64,000 nucleotides of DNA from the NCBI RefSeq assembly GCF_033406955.1, contig NZ_CP137734.1, positions 1,736,001 through 1,800,000 of the forward strand. The letters run 5' to 3'. The position numbers and the translations under genes were made by a program. The notes beneath the pieces are model-generated. The model was not told where the DNA came from. It made no database searches and saw only the letters and a list, made by a program, of their open reading frames with translations. Each line of letters opens with the position of its first letter. Position 1 is the stretch's first letter. Source of the stretch: Streptomyces violaceoruber (lineage in GTDB: Bacteria; Actinomycetota; Actinomycetes; Streptomycetales; Streptomycetaceae). Positions 1 to 11,353 of the stretch are shown piece by piece.

Positions 1-516
1 GAACCCGGACGCGAAGGCGATCTCGGTGACCGGCAGGACGGTGGTCTGCAGCAGGACCCGCGCGGTGTGCGCCCGCTGGGCGCGGGCGAGGGCCACGGGT
101 CCGGCGCCCACCTCGGCGGTGAGCTGGCGCTGCACCTGGCGGGCGCTGTAGCCGAGCCGTCCGGCGAGTCCGGCGACGCCCTCGCGGTCCACCACGCCGT
201 CGCCGATCAGCCGCATGGCCCGGCCGACGACGTCGGCGCGGACGTTCCAGTCGGCGGAGCCCGGCACGGCGTCGGGGCGGCACCGCCGGCAGGCCCGGAA
301 GCCCGAGCCCTGCGCGGCGGCGGCCGTCGCGAAGAACCGCACGTTGCGCCGCTTCGGTGTGACGGCGGGGCAGCTGGGCCGGCAGTAGATGCCGGTCGTC
401 TCGACGGCGAAGAAGAACGCGCCGTCGAACCGGGCGTCCCGGCTCCGCACTGCCTCGTACCGGACGTCCTCGCGCGCGTCCGCGTGCTCTGCCGGCTGCA
501 CTGTCTGTGGTGTCAC
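1..516 (-). CDS. Ada-like methyltransferase/regulator, N-terminal part (truncated by window edge)
   Basis: The visible 172 residues begin at a GTG and read in frame through base 1. They hold the Ada zinc domain: Cys45 and Cys49 (YCRPSC) and Cys76 and Cys79 (CRRC) form the four-cysteine site whose thiolate accepts methyl groups from DNA phosphotriesters. An AraC-type helix-turn-helix follows (from about residue 100, with SARQVQRQL). In this family the C-terminal part outside the window is either an O6-methylguanine methyltransferase or an AlkA glycosylase; I cannot tell which. The gene lies 72 bp downstream of rsgA on the same strand. The role, sensing and repairing alkylation damage while activating repair genes, is established for the family. 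Confidence 0.88.
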   Translation of the reverse strand, partial: MTPQTVQPAEHADAREDVRYEAVRSRDARFDGAFFFAVETTGIYCRPSCPAVTPKRRNVRFFATAAAAQGSGFRACRRCRPDAVPGSADWNVRADVVGRAMRLIGDGVVDREGVAGLAGRLGYSARQVQRQLTAEVGAGPVALARAQRAHTARVLLQTTVLPVTEIAFASGF

Positions 517-527
517 GCTGTCCAGTC

Positions 528-557
528 TCCGCCAGACCGGCGGACCGGGCTGGCGGA
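528..557. repeat. 8-bp inverted repeat between rsgA and the ada-like gene
   Basis: TCCGCCAG (528-535) and CTGGCGGA (550-557) form a perfect inverted repeat with a 14-nt spacer, 12 bp upstream of the ada-like GTG. It could be a weak rsgA terminator or an operator. There is no T-tract. Confidence 0.35.
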
Positions 558-588
558 AATCGGACATCGCGTTGGAGCGGCCGGCGGG

Positions 589-1689
589 CTACCTCAGGCC
601 ACCCCGCTTGGCCTCCATCGCCGCCTTGCCGATGGCGCCCCGGCGCTTGTACTCCTTGCGGATCTCGGCCCGCGCCCGGGCGTCGGTCTTGGCGACGATG
701 CGCTGGTTCTCCCGCATCAGCTTGCGGTAGCTCTCCAGCCGCCGCTCGGGCAGTGCACCGCTGTCGATGGCGGCGAGAACGGCACAGCCCGGCTCGCTCT
801 CGTGGGCGCAGTCGTGGAACCGGCACTCCTCGGCCAGCTCCGCGATCTCGGCGAACACCTGGTCCACCCCGTTGCCCGCGTCGAAGAGCCCGACGCCCCG
901 CAGTCCGGGGGTGTCGATCAGCACGCCCCCGCCGGGCAGGGCGAGGAGGTTGCGGGTGGTGGTGGTGTGCCGGCCCTTGCCGTCGACGTCGCGGATGGCC
1001 TGGACGTCCATGGCGTCCTCGCCGAGCAGGGCGTTGGCGAGGGTGGACTTGCCGGCGCCGGACTGCCCGAGCAGCACGGCGGTACCGCCGGAGACGACGG
1101 CGGCGAGCACGTCGAGCCCCTCGCCCTGCTCGGCGCTGACCGGCAGCACCGGCACGCCGGGCGCGGCGGTCTCCACGTCCTGGACGAGGTACGCCAGGGT
1201 CACCGGGTCGGGCACGAGGTCGGCCTTGGTGAGGACGACCAGGGGCTGTGCCCCGGATTCCCAGGCGAGGGCGAGGAACCGTTCGATCCGGGCGAGGTCC
1301 AGCTCGACCGCGAGGGACACGGCGACGACGGCGTGGTCGACGTTGGCCGCGAGGATCTGCCCCTCGGACCGCTTGGACGAGGTGGAGCGCACGAAGGCGG
1401 TACGGCGGGGCAGATACGTGCGTACGTAGCGCGGGTTGCCGCCCGGTTCGACGGCGACCCAGTCGCCGGTGCAGACGACGCGCAGCGGGTCGTGCGGCGT
1501 GACGAACGCGGTGTCGGCGCGCAGGACGCCGTCCGCGGTGACGACGTCGCACTGTCCGCGGTCGACCCGCACGACCCGGCCGGGCAGCAGCCCTTCAGCG
1601 GCGTACGGCGCGAACGCGTCGGCCCAGGAGTCGTCCCAGCCGTAGGAGGACAGGGCGGAGTGGTTGGAGTGGGAAGACGTGGAAGTCAA
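589..1689 (-). CDS. rsgA: Ribosome small subunit-dependent GTPase A (RsgA/YjeQ)
   Basis: This 366-residue circularly permuted GTPase acts late in 30S ribosome maturation. The G4 motif TKAD lies near residue 154, before the P-loop GQSGAGKS (about 206-213) and the G3 motif DTPG. The C-terminal zinc knuckle (CRFHDC, then EPGC) is intact, so the protein looks complete. An N-terminal beta-barrel segment precedes the G domain. The start is TTG, with AAGGG 7 nt upstream. I see no ATG or GTG nearby that would preserve the N-terminal domain, so the TTG is preferred. A 23-codon ORF with a strong ribosome binding site lies 55 bp upstream. Homologues normally stand alone, as here. Confidence 0.93.
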   Translation of the reverse strand: MTSTSSHSNHSALSSYGWDDSWADAFAPYAAEGLLPGRVVRVDRGQCDVVTADGVLRADTAFVTPHDPLRVVCTGDWVAVEPGGNPRYVRTYLPRRTAFVRSTSSKRSEGQILAANVDHAVVAVSLAVELDLARIERFLALAWESGAQPLVVLTKADLVPDPVTLAYLVQDVETAAPGVPVLPVSAEQGEGLDVLAAVVSGGTAVLLGQSGAGKSTLANALLGEDAMDVQAIRDVDGKGRHTTTTRNLLALPGGGVLIDTPGLRGVGLFDAGNGVDQVFAEIAELAEECRFHDCAHESEPGCAVLAAIDSGALPERRLESYRKLMRENQRIVAKTDARARAEIRKEYKRRGAIGKAAMEAKRGGLR

Positions 1690-1743
1690 GGGGTGACCCT
1701 TCGGGGTGCGGCCCCGGTGCGAGAACTCAGGGAGCGGCTGAGA

Positions 1744-1815
1744 TCAGCCGGTGGCCGCGGAGGTGGACTCGATGGACTCCTGGATGCGGGCAGCGCCCGT
1801 CACAGTGACAGCCAT
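1744..1815 (-). CDS. Putative 23-residue leader peptide upstream of rsgA
   Basis: An ATG preceded by GGAGG with a 9-nt gap opens a 23-codon ORF ending in TGA. The peptide starts MAVTVTGAARIQ and ends SAATG. It has no cysteine, no signal sequence and no family I recognise. It stops 54 bp before the rsgA TTG start. Its start context is stronger than that of rsgA, so it is probably translated. It may couple translation to rsgA or be an independent tiny protein; this is inference. Confidence 0.45.
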   Translation of the reverse strand: MAVTVTGAARIQESIESTSAATG

Positions 1816-1881
1816 TGGTCGACACCTCCTCGGAAAAGACCCCTGTCGGCGGCCGCTTGGGCCGCCGCTCGGACATCGGTC

Positions 1882-1887
1882 ACCCTA
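1882..1887 (-). promoter_or_regulatory. Candidate -10 box for rsgA and its upstream ORF
   Basis: On the minus strand TAGGGT matches the usual streptomycete TANNNT -10 and lies about 67 bp upstream of the 23-codon ORF. No convincing -35 is visible. Confidence 0.3.
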
Positions 1888-1935
1888 GTCGCGCGCCCGA
1901 AGGCCGCGCCACCGAATAACCCCGGAACCGTCCGC

Positions 1936-4627
<2,692 letters not shown>

Positions 4628-4657
4628 GCACCCCGCGCCCCTCGGCGCCGGGCCGGG

Positions 4658-5182
4658 TCAGTGGTCGGCGCAGCAGGGTGTCGGGTCGGGGTCCTCGAAC
4701 GGTACGAGGGTGCCGCCGACCGCGGGCATGGCGGCCAGCACGAGGCGGCCGTCCTGCCAGTGCGGGCGGACGTGGTTCCGGGTGACCAGCCGGGTGTCCG
4801 GGCTCGGCTCGTCCGGTGTGCCGAGGACGGTCACCCGGTCGACGGCGGAGCGGGCGAGCAGCTCGGCGAGGGTCAGGGTGCCGGTGAGGGCGGCCGCACC
4901 GGGGAAGAGGACCGCGCGGCCGGTCTCGTCCCAGGTGCCGTCGCGGACCTCGTGGCCCCGGGCCGTGAGCCGGTCCCGGGCGGTGCGCAGGACCGGCTCC
5001 GCCTCGGCGGCGAGGGACAGGGCGACCCGCGGGCGGCCGTCCCGCACCAGGTGGGTGCAGCCGAAGACGCCCTCGGGGAGGTCGAGTTCGGCCGCCAGCG
5101 CCTGGAGCAGGTGATCGGCCTCGCGCAGGGTCGTCGCGTCGGTGTCGATGCCGAGGACGTACGGCGCGGCGGGCGGGGTCAC
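4658..5182 (-). CDS. Hypothetical protein coupled to the PHP phosphoesterase gene
   Basis: The 174-residue protein has no family I recognise. It starts with GTG overlapping the TGA of the PHP gene by 4 bp (GTGA), so it is translationally coupled and probably works with that enzyme. It is soluble, with no signal peptide, and ends in a short cysteine pair followed by Asp-His (PCCADH). The C-terminal stop lies 30 bp from the convergent aldO stop. A metal-related role is possible given the terminal CC/H residues and the His-rich partner, but this is inference only. Confidence 0.7.
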   Translation of the reverse strand: MTPPAAPYVLGIDTDATTLREADHLLQALAAELDLPEGVFGCTHLVRDGRPRVALSLAAEAEPVLRTARDRLTARGHEVRDGTWDETGRAVLFPGAAALTGTLTLAELLARSAVDRVTVLGTPDEPSPDTRLVTRNHVRPHWQDGRLVLAAMPAVGGTLVPFEDPDPTPCCADH

Positions 5183-6897
5183 GAGGGCAGGACCCAGACC
5201 GGGTTGGAGTAGAACCACAGGTCGCGCCACGGGTCGGCGTCGCCGACGACGTCGATGGCGGGGCCGGCCGGGTCGACCTTGGCGCCCAGCGAGCCGACGG
5301 CGGACCGGTTGCCGTCGGTGCCGCGGGTGCGGAGGTAGACGGGGCGGTCGACGCGGCCGAGGTCGTAGGTGAGGCGGACGGTGCCGGTTTCCTTGTCGAC
5401 CTCGTAGGACTTGACGACCCGGGCGGTCGGCGCGGTGAAGGTGTCCTTGTCGGCGGCCGGTCCGGTCACGTCGCCCTGGATGACGTCGACGCGGGCCAGC
5501 TTCGGCACGAATCCGGCCCAGTTGGGGCCGCCGGCCAGGGCGACGTCGATGGAGAGGGTGACCCGGGTGCCCCTGCGGACGTGCAGGGCGCCGCCGAGCG
5601 TGGCCCAGCGGCCGCCGCCGGAGACGCGGACGTCGAGGCCGCTGACGAGCTGCCCGTGGTCGACCCAGACGCGGCCGGCCCGGATGCCGTCCATGACGGC
5701 GGCGTAGGAGAAGCCGTCGGAGCCGACGTGGGTGCGGCTGTACTGGCCGGGCCAGAAGTCGTTCTGGGTGATGTCGATCTGCCCCGCGTAGACCGGGTCG
5801 TCGTAGCGGCCGTTGGCGTTGAAGTCGCCGCCGCCGCGGGCGCCGGTGTCGGCGTAGACCTGGTGGGAGTCGGAGTTGGCGGTGATCCACCAGGGGCGGC
5901 CCTCGGCGATGAGGCTGTCCCACAGGCCGCCGACCGTGGCGGTCATCCAGTCGAAGCCGCCCCAGGTGCGGTAGCTCTCCAGGGGGTAGCCGGCGAAGGA
6001 GTTGGCGCTCGGGCTGCCGTCGTAGATGCCGCGGGCGCCGCCCGGGCCGAGGGGCTCGGGCAGGCCGCCCGCCTGGTGGCCCGGGGCGCCCTCGAAGCCG
6101 ACGGCGATCTGGTGGCCGCGGGAGGTGGCGTCACGCCAGGCGCGGATCTCGTGCGGGGAGTCGATGCCCTTGCGCGCCGGGTGGTTGGCGAGCATCAGGG
6201 CGTCCTTGACCTTGCGCCGCTTGACCTGGTCGGCGAGGAAGGAGAGTCCGGCGATGGCGAGGGCCTCGTTGGCGGGGGTGGAGTCGCCCGCGCCCTTGAC
6301 GCTGCCGTCGTAGTCGGTCTCGAACTGCTTGAGGACGGAGACCTCGTGCTTGCCGGGGTGGACGAAGACGGTGCCGTGCTCGGCGGCCGGGATGTTCCAC
6401 TCCAGGCCCTGGAAGACGAGGGTGTCCTCGTGGGCGGCGCGGGCCTCGCGGATGTCGGGGTTGACCTTCTCCACACCGATCTTGGCGTGGGTGTTGCTGC
6501 CGTGGTCGGTGATGACCAGCCAGTCCATGCCGTGCCGGGCGCCCTGGCGGACCTGGTCGACGACGCGGTACTTGCCGTCGCTGCTGTACTGGGTGTGGAT
6601 GTGGTGGTCGCCGGCCAGCCAGAGGAAGCCCTTCCCGCGGCGGCCGTTGCTCGCGGCCCGCGCGGGGGCGGCGGTGGCGGTGGCGGCCGGGGCGAGGACG
6701 GTACCGGCGGCCAGTCCGGCGCCGAGCAGGCCGGCGCGGCGCAGCAGGCCCCGGCGCGACTGCTGCGCGGGGCTCAGGGCCTCGTCGGGGACGCTGGTGT
6801 CGAAGGCGGCGGGCAGGACCTGTTCGGTGGCGTGCTCGTGGTCGTGCGTATGTCCGTGGTGGTGGTGACCGTGCGGGTGTCCGTGTCCGTGCCCCAT
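5179..6897 (-). CDS. Tat-exported PHP-domain phosphoesterase with His-rich N-terminus
   Basis: The 572-residue protein opens with 12 histidines in its first 22 residues (MGHGHGHPHGHHHHGHTHDH). A twin-arginine signal follows (SRRGLLRRAG, RR at 48-49, then a hydrophobic stretch ending in AxA-rich sequence near 80). The PHP catalytic metal motifs are present: HHIH at 98-101, ITDHGSNTH, a central NHP and NSDSH. It should be exported folded with its metals bound and hydrolyse a phosphoester or a related substrate. The His tail precedes the RR, which is unusual and suggests metal capture before export. It is the first gene of a two-gene operon and is divergent from a TetR gene. Confidence 0.87.
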   Translation of the reverse strand: MGHGHGHPHGHHHHGHTHDHEHATEQVLPAAFDTSVPDEALSPAQQSRRGLLRRAGLLGAGLAAGTVLAPAATATAAPARAASNGRRGKGFLWLAGDHHIHTQYSSDGKYRVVDQVRQGARHGMDWLVITDHGSNTHAKIGVEKVNPDIREARAAHEDTLVFQGLEWNIPAAEHGTVFVHPGKHEVSVLKQFETDYDGSVKGAGDSTPANEALAIAGLSFLADQVKRRKVKDALMLANHPARKGIDSPHEIRAWRDATSRGHQIAVGFEGAPGHQAGGLPEPLGPGGARGIYDGSPSANSFAGYPLESYRTWGGFDWMTATVGGLWDSLIAEGRPWWITANSDSHQVYADTGARGGGDFNANGRYDDPVYAGQIDITQNDFWPGQYSRTHVGSDGFSYAAVMDGIRAGRVWVDHGQLVSGLDVRVSGGGRWATLGGALHVRRGTRVTLSIDVALAGGPNWAGFVPKLARVDVIQGDVTGPAADKDTFTAPTARVVKSYEVDKETGTVRLTYDLGRVDRPVYLRTRGTDGNRSAVGSLGAKVDPAGPAIDVVGDADPWRDLWFYSNPVWVLPS

Positions 6898-7006
6898 GCG
6901 TGTTCCTCCTGAAGACCGCCGCCGTGCGCGGCTTCGAGGAGAATCGGCGGGGAAGGTGAACGTTGAACGACTCGCGGGTGATCCGCGGCTGCCGCCCGTC
7001 CTGCCC

Positions 7007-7033
7007 TAGCATGAAACCTAGGAACTCCAGGTT
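7007..7033 (+). promoter_or_regulatory. TetR gene promoter with candidate operator
   Basis: TAGCAT (7007-7012) is a plausible -10 for the tetR-type gene. Directly downstream, AACCT (7015-7019) and AGGTT (7029-7033) form a 5-bp inverted repeat 9 bp apart, a possible autoregulatory site. The evidence is weak. Confidence 0.3.
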
Positions 7034-7048
7034 GCGGGAAGGCGGCCC

Positions 7049-7618
7049 ATGCCCCGAGTGGGTCTCACCACGGACCGCGTCGTCGCCGCGGCCGCCGACC
7101 TGGCCGACGAGACGGGCTTCGAGTCGGTCACCGTCTCCGCGCTCGCCCGCCACTTCGGGGTGAAGGACGCCAGCCTGTACACGCACGTGCGCAACCTCCA
7201 GGACCTGCGCGTCAGGGTCGCGCTGCTGGCCGGCGGCGAGCTGATCGAGGAGATCGCCGGGGCGGTGGCCGGCCGGGCCGGGAAGGAGGCGCTGGCCGCC
7301 TTCGCGGGCGCCTACCGGGCGTACGCCCTGCGCCACCCCGGCCGCTACGCCGCCACGCAGATCCGCGTCGACCAGTCCCTGGTCGCCGACTCCGCCGCGC
7401 TGCGCCGCACCGCCGAGATCACCTACGGCATGCTGCGGTCCTACGGCCTCACCGAGCCCGACCTCACCGACGCCGTGCGCCTGCTGCGCAGCACCTTCCA
7501 CGGGTACTGCGCGCTGGAGTCCTCCGGCGCCTTCGGCGCTCCGCGGGACGTGCGGGCGTCCTGGGACAAGGCGGTCGACGCGCTGCACGTGGCGCTGGAG
7601 AACTGGCCGCGCGCCTGA
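7049..7618 (+). CDS. TetR-family transcriptional regulator
   Basis: The 189-residue protein has an N-terminal TetR helix-turn-helix (VTVSALARHFGVKDASLYTHV, roughly residues 26-46). It continues into an all-helical ligand-binding domain of the WHG type (TFHGYCALE near the C-terminus). Such proteins are dimeric repressors released by small ligands. It is divergent from the PHP phosphoesterase operon 151 bp away, the most likely target besides itself. The ATG has only a weak GGGAAGG upstream. It is followed convergently, two bases later, by the PEP-mutase-like gene. Confidence 0.9.
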   Translation: MPRVGLTTDRVVAAAADLADETGFESVTVSALARHFGVKDASLYTHVRNLQDLRVRVALLAGGELIEEIAGAVAGRAGKEALAAFAGAYRAYALRHPGRYAATQIRVDQSLVADSAALRRTAEITYGMLRSYGLTEPDLTDAVRLLRSTFHGYCALESSGAFGAPRDVRASWDKAVDALHVALENWPRA

Positions 7619-7620
7619 GG

Positions 7621-8376
7621 TCAGCCCGGCGCCCGCACCTCGTCGTACGTGGGCGTCGGACCGCCCGGGTCCCGGCCCGCCCGGACGTCGGCGGCCGCCC
7701 GCAGCGCGGCGCCCAGCGCCCGCCGGTAGAGCAGCGAGCCGAGGCTGACGCGGCGTACGCCGAGGTCGGCGAGGTGCGCGAGGCCGGGTCCGGCGGGCGT
7801 GTACAGGACGTTGAGGGGCACGTCGAAGCGGGCGGCGAGGGACCCGATGCGGGCGGGGTCGGTGAGCCCGGGGACGAAGACGCCGTCGGCACCGGCCTCG
7901 CGGTAGGCCTCCAGGCGCCGCAGCGTCTCCGTGACGTCGCCGTCGCCCGACCAGTAGGTGTCCGTGCGGGCGTTGACGAACAGGCCGGGGGCGGCCGAGC
8001 GGACCGCGGCGATCTTCGCGGCGTGCCGGCCGACGGGCCCGAGACCGTCCTCCAGGTTGATCCCGACGGCGCCGACGGCCGCCAGCTGCCGCGCGAACTC
8101 CCCCACCTCGTCGGGGTCGTCGCTGAACCCGTCCTCCGCGTCGACGGAGAGCGGGAAGGGGGCCGAGCCGAGGACGAGGGCCAGCCGCAGCGTCTCGTCC
8201 CGGGTCGCGGACGCCCCGTCGGGCAGTCCGGCCGCCGCCGCGACACCGAGGCTGGTCGTGCCGACGGCGCGGAAGCCCTGCCCGGCGAGGGCGAAGGCGG
8301 AGGCGTGGTCCCAGGCGCACGGCAGCAGCAGGGGCTCACCGGCGCGGTGCAGCGCGGCGAAGGCGGTCGCTGTCAC
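7621..8376 (-). CDS. Isocitrate lyase/PEP mutase family protein
   Basis: The 251-residue TIM-barrel protein belongs to the PEP mutase/isocitrate lyase superfamily. Landmarks are LLPCAWDHASA near the N-terminus, the metal-binding SVDAEDGF around residue 77 and VNARTDTY around 130. Family members cleave or rearrange C-C or P-C bonds of 2-oxo or phosphono acids using Mg2+. The substrate cannot be read from sequence. The GTG start overlaps the TGA of the upstream DinB-like gene by 4 bp, so the two are coupled. Nothing in the pair points to phosphonate metabolism specifically. Confidence 0.85.
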   Translation of the reverse strand: MTATAFAALHRAGEPLLLPCAWDHASAFALAGQGFRAVGTTSLGVAAAAGLPDGASATRDETLRLALVLGSAPFPLSVDAEDGFSDDPDEVGEFARQLAAVGAVGINLEDGLGPVGRHAAKIAAVRSAAPGLFVNARTDTYWSGDGDVTETLRRLEAYREAGADGVFVPGLTDPARIGSLAARFDVPLNVLYTPAGPGLAHLADLGVRRVSLGSLLYRRALGAALRAAADVRAGRDPGGPTPTYDEVRAPG

Positions 8377-8855
8377 GACAGGTCGCCCACCGCGTCGGCG
8401 TAGTACCCGGACTCCGCGAGGTGCGCGGCCAGTTCGCGAAAGCTCCAGCCCTCGCCCGGCGAGTGGTCGAGCTGCTCGTCGGTGAGCGCGTCGAGGCGGT
8501 TGGCCCAGATCCGGGCGAGCCGGGTGAGGCGGCTGCGGGCCTCGTCGAGATCCTCGGCGGTGAAGGCGGCGCGGTCCGCTTCCGTGGTGACCAGGGAGGC
8601 GTGCCAGTGGTCGGGCTGCGTCTCCTCCCCCGCCAGCCGGGCCTCCAGCTCCGCGAGGTGGTCGACCAGGTGGTCGGCGACCCGCCGGATCGCCTTGTGC
8701 GGGGTGTAGACGCGGCCGTCGACGTGGGCGGGAGTCCCGTCCCAGCGGGTCCAGCCGGCGGCCAGGTGCAGGACGTGGTCGACCATGCCGGTGACGGCGT
8801 CGGCGGGCGTGCGGGTGCTGGTGACGGTGCTCGTGGGGGTTCGCGTGTCGTTCAT
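8373..8855 (-). CDS. DinB/maleylpyruvate isomerase-like protein
   Basis: The 160-residue helical protein resembles the DinB / mycothiol-dependent maleylpyruvate isomerase N-terminal fold. It shows DHVLHLAAGWTRWDG and a closing GWSFRELAAHLAES, both typical of the four-helix bundle with metal-ligand histidines. Streptomycete members are often thiol (mycothiol)-dependent enzymes. The ATG at 8855 is chosen over the much longer frame upstream, which is antisense to the next gene. It is the first gene of a coupled pair with the PEP-mutase-like enzyme. Confidence 0.75.
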   Translation of the reverse strand: MNDTRTPTSTVTSTRTPADAVTGMVDHVLHLAAGWTRWDGTPAHVDGRVYTPHKAIRRVADHLVDHLAELEARLAGEETQPDHWHASLVTTEADRAAFTAEDLDEARSRLTRLARIWANRLDALTDEQLDHSPGEGWSFRELAAHLAESGYYADAVGDLS

Positions 8856-8975
8856 GTCCCGCACGCTATGGGCCGGTTGCTTCGGCGCCGGCCGAAGTGT
8901 CCCGGCGACGTGTTCCGGGCGAACGCGGGTATCCGGTCTGCACCGTACGTCCACGTCTTCCCCATGAGAGGTGAC

Positions 8976-9512
8976 ATGGCGAGCACAGAGAGAAGCGACG
9001 ACCGTCCGCGGCTGCGCAGGCGGGACAGCCTGTGGGGCATCGGAGTGATGGCCCTGCTGGCCGGCGTCGTGGTCCGGTTGGTCCTGAACGGCACGTCGGC
9101 GTGGCTGTCGGCTCTGCTGGGCGCGGTGCCGGCCGCCGTCTGGATCGTGTGGTGGGTGCGCCGCCGGCGCGTGCGCGACGCCAGGGCGGTCGGTGCGGAA
9201 CCGGACGACGTGCCCGCCATGGAGCGGCAGATCCTCAAGGGCGGGCCCGCGCCCCGGGACCCGGAGCGGCGGCGGGCGATGGCGGCGTTCGTCGACTCGC
9301 GCCAGGAGCGGCTGCGGCGCAACCGCTGGTGGGCGTTCCCGATGCTGGCCGTCATCTTCTTCGGCACCTCGGCCCTGTGGTACCTCTCCGGCTCGGTCGG
9401 TGCCGGAAGCCTGATGCTCGGCCTCGGGGTCGTGTTCCTGGGCTGGCTGGCCTGGTACAACCTGCGCATCGACCGGCGTCTGTCGCACATGCGCGGCCGG
9501 TTGCGGGGCTGA
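8976..9512 (+). CDS. Small membrane protein, four predicted helices
   Basis: The 178-residue protein has two hydrophobic pairs: about residues 22-55 (IGVMALLAGVVVRL and LLGAVPAAVWIVWW) and about 120-160 (WWAFPMLAVIFFGTS, LMLGLGVVFLGWLAWY). A basic, charged cytoplasmic loop lies between them. I recognise no family. The ATG at 8976 is preferred because GAGAGG stands 4-5 nt upstream; an in-frame ATG at 8964 lacks this. Function unknown. Confidence 0.75.
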   Translation: MASTERSDDRPRLRRRDSLWGIGVMALLAGVVVRLVLNGTSAWLSALLGAVPAAVWIVWWVRRRRVRDARAVGAEPDDVPAMERQILKGGPAPRDPERRRAMAAFVDSRQERLRRNRWWAFPMLAVIFFGTSALWYLSGSVGAGSLMLGLGVVFLGWLAWYNLRIDRRLSHMRGRLRG

Positions 9513-9530
9513 GCGGCCGGCGGCCGGGCG

Positions 9531-10190
9531 TCAGGTCACCAGCCCGTGGCGGTAGGCGAAGACGACCGCCTGGACGCGGTCGCGCAGGTCGAGTTTGGTG
9601 AGGATGCGGGAGACGAAGGTCTTGACGGTCTCGGGGCTGATCACGAGGGCCGCGGCGATCTCGCTGTTGGACAGCCCGTCCGCGATCAGGCGCAGGACCT
9701 CCGTCTCCCGGGGGGTCAGCGGAATGTCCCGCGCGGTGCCCTCGGCGGGGCGGATCCGGGCCGCGTACCGGCCCACGAGGCGGCGCGTCACATCGGGGTC
9801 GAGCAGCGCCGCGCCCATGGCCACGGTGCGGATGCCGTGCAGCAGCCGGTCCGGGGGCGCGTCCTTGAGCAGGAAGCCGCTGGCGCCCGCGCGCAACGCC
9901 TCGTAGACGTACTCGTCCAGGTTGAACGTCGTCACCACGAGCACCTTGACGGGGTGCGCCACTCCGGCACCGGCGAGCAGGCGGGTGGCCTCCAGGCCGT
10001 CGAGCACCGGCATGCGGATGTCCATCACCACGACGTCCGGCCGCAGTTCGCGGGCCAGGTCGACCCCGGTCTGCCCGTCCCCGCACTCGCCGACCACCTC
10101 GAGGTCGGGCTGGGCGTCGACGATCGTCGCGAGCCCGGTGCGGATGAGTGCCTGGTCGTCGCAGATCACGACCCGGATCGGCGCGCTCAT
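9531..10190 (-). CDS. LuxR/NarL-type response regulator
   Basis: The 219-residue two-component regulator has a receiver domain with acidic pair Asp11-Asp12, phospho-acceptor Asp57 (VVVMDIRMP) and the conserved Lys in FLLKDAPP. A C-terminal LuxR helix-turn-helix follows (LTPRETEVLRLIADGLSNSE). It overlaps the upstream kinase gene by 4 bp (ATGA), so the two proteins are made together. The kinase in turn overlaps a CPBP protease gene. Targets are not evident, though the protease and the promoter upstream of that operon are the natural candidates. Confidence 0.93.
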   Translation of the reverse strand: MSAPIRVVICDDQALIRTGLATIVDAQPDLEVVGECGDGQTGVDLARELRPDVVVMDIRMPVLDGLEATRLLAGAGVAHPVKVLVVTTFNLDEYVYEALRAGASGFLLKDAPPDRLLHGIRTVAMGAALLDPDVTRRLVGRYAARIRPAEGTARDIPLTPRETEVLRLIADGLSNSEIAAALVISPETVKTFVSRILTKLDLRDRVQAVVFAYRHGLVT

Positions 10191-11353
10191 GCCGTGCTTC
10201 CCCCGCTCCCGCCGGGTATCCGGGCCCGGACCACGAAGCCGCCGTCCGCCGGGCGGTCGGTGCTGAACTCGCCGCCCAGTACGTCGACCCGCTCCCGCAG
10301 GCCCGCCAGCCCCCGCCCGCTGCCGCCGGGGGACGCGGCCCCCGAGCCGGAGCCGTCCGTGCCGACCTCCACCGTGATCTCCCGTTCCCCGTGCCGCACC
10401 AGGACCGAGGTCCTGCCGCCGTGGTCGTACTTGAGGGCGTTGGTCAGGGCCTCCTGGACGACACGGTAGGCCACGAGGTCGGAGCTGCCGGTGGCCGCCG
10501 CCGGGGTGCCCTCCTCGGTGAACTCCACCGGCTGCCCGGCCCGGCGGGTCTGCTCGACCAGCGTGAGCACCCGGCCGACGGGTGGTGTCCTGGGCTCGGC
10601 GGTGCCGTGGTCGGGGTTGAGGAGGTCGAGCAGGTGCCGCAGGTCGGTGATGGCCCGCCGGCCGGTGTCGCTGACCGCGGCCAGACTCTCGTCGAGGCGC
10701 TCGGGCGCGGCGGTCAGGTACCGGGCCGCCTCGGACTGCACGACCATCGCCGTCACGTGGTGGGTCACGACGTCGTGCAACTCGCGGGCGATGCGGGTCC
10801 GTTCGGCGTTGCGGGCGTCCTCGGCGACCCGGCTGCGGCGTTCGGCCTCCGCGGCCCGCGCGGAGCGCATCCACGCGCCGATGCCCCAGGCCAGGGCGAG
10901 GACCAGATAGAACGTCACGTACTCGACCAGCGTCTCGTCGCCGCCGCGCGCGTTCAGCCCGACGGCCATGGCCACGTACCCGAGGGTGGCGGTGACCTGC
11001 GTGGCACGCCGGTACTTCTCCTGGTGGGAGCCCGCGTTGATCAGCACGATCGGGAGCGCGGCGCCCGCGAACAGGTGGTAGGCGCGCAGTTGGTCGAGGG
11101 CGAAGCCGAGCGAGACCAGGGTGAGGCAGAGGAGCGTCCACCGCCGGCGCACGGCCAGGGGGATGGACTGGAGGACGGCCGCCACCCCGGCCAGCGCGTC
11201 GGCGGGGCGGGTCGGCAGGCCGCCGATCTCCGTGCCCTGACCGCGGAGCGACGGCAGCAGCGACGCGACGAGCAGCAGCACCCCGAGCGGGAGGTCCCGG
11301 ACCGTGACGTCGAGTCGACGCCACAGCTCCAGGACCCGTCGTCGATCGATCAC
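10187..11353 (-). CDS. Sensor histidine kinase (HisKA_3 type)
   Basis: The 388-residue kinase has an N-terminal membrane domain of about five or six helices (residues about 20-165) with almost no extracellular part. The dimerisation/phospho-acceptor motif RIARELHDVVTHHVTAM comes next, then a HATPase with N-box EALTNALKY and G-box GRGLAGLRERV. Kinases like this, lacking a large sensor domain, often sense signals in the membrane. The GTG start overlaps the stop of the upstream CPBP protease gene by 4 bp. The cognate regulator follows with the same overlap. Confidence 0.93.
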   Translation of the reverse strand: MIDRRRVLELWRRLDVTVRDLPLGVLLLVASLLPSLRGQGTEIGGLPTRPADALAGVAAVLQSIPLAVRRRWTLLCLTLVSLGFALDQLRAYHLFAGAALPIVLINAGSHQEKYRRATQVTATLGYVAMAVGLNARGGDETLVEYVTFYLVLALAWGIGAWMRSARAAEAERRSRVAEDARNAERTRIARELHDVVTHHVTAMVVQSEAARYLTAAPERLDESLAAVSDTGRRAITDLRHLLDLLNPDHGTAEPRTPPVGRVLTLVEQTRRAGQPVEFTEEGTPAAATGSSDLVAYRVVQEALTNALKYDHGGRTSVLVRHGEREITVEVGTDGSGSGAASPGGSGRGLAGLRERVDVLGGEFSTDRPADGGFVVRARIPGGSGGSTA

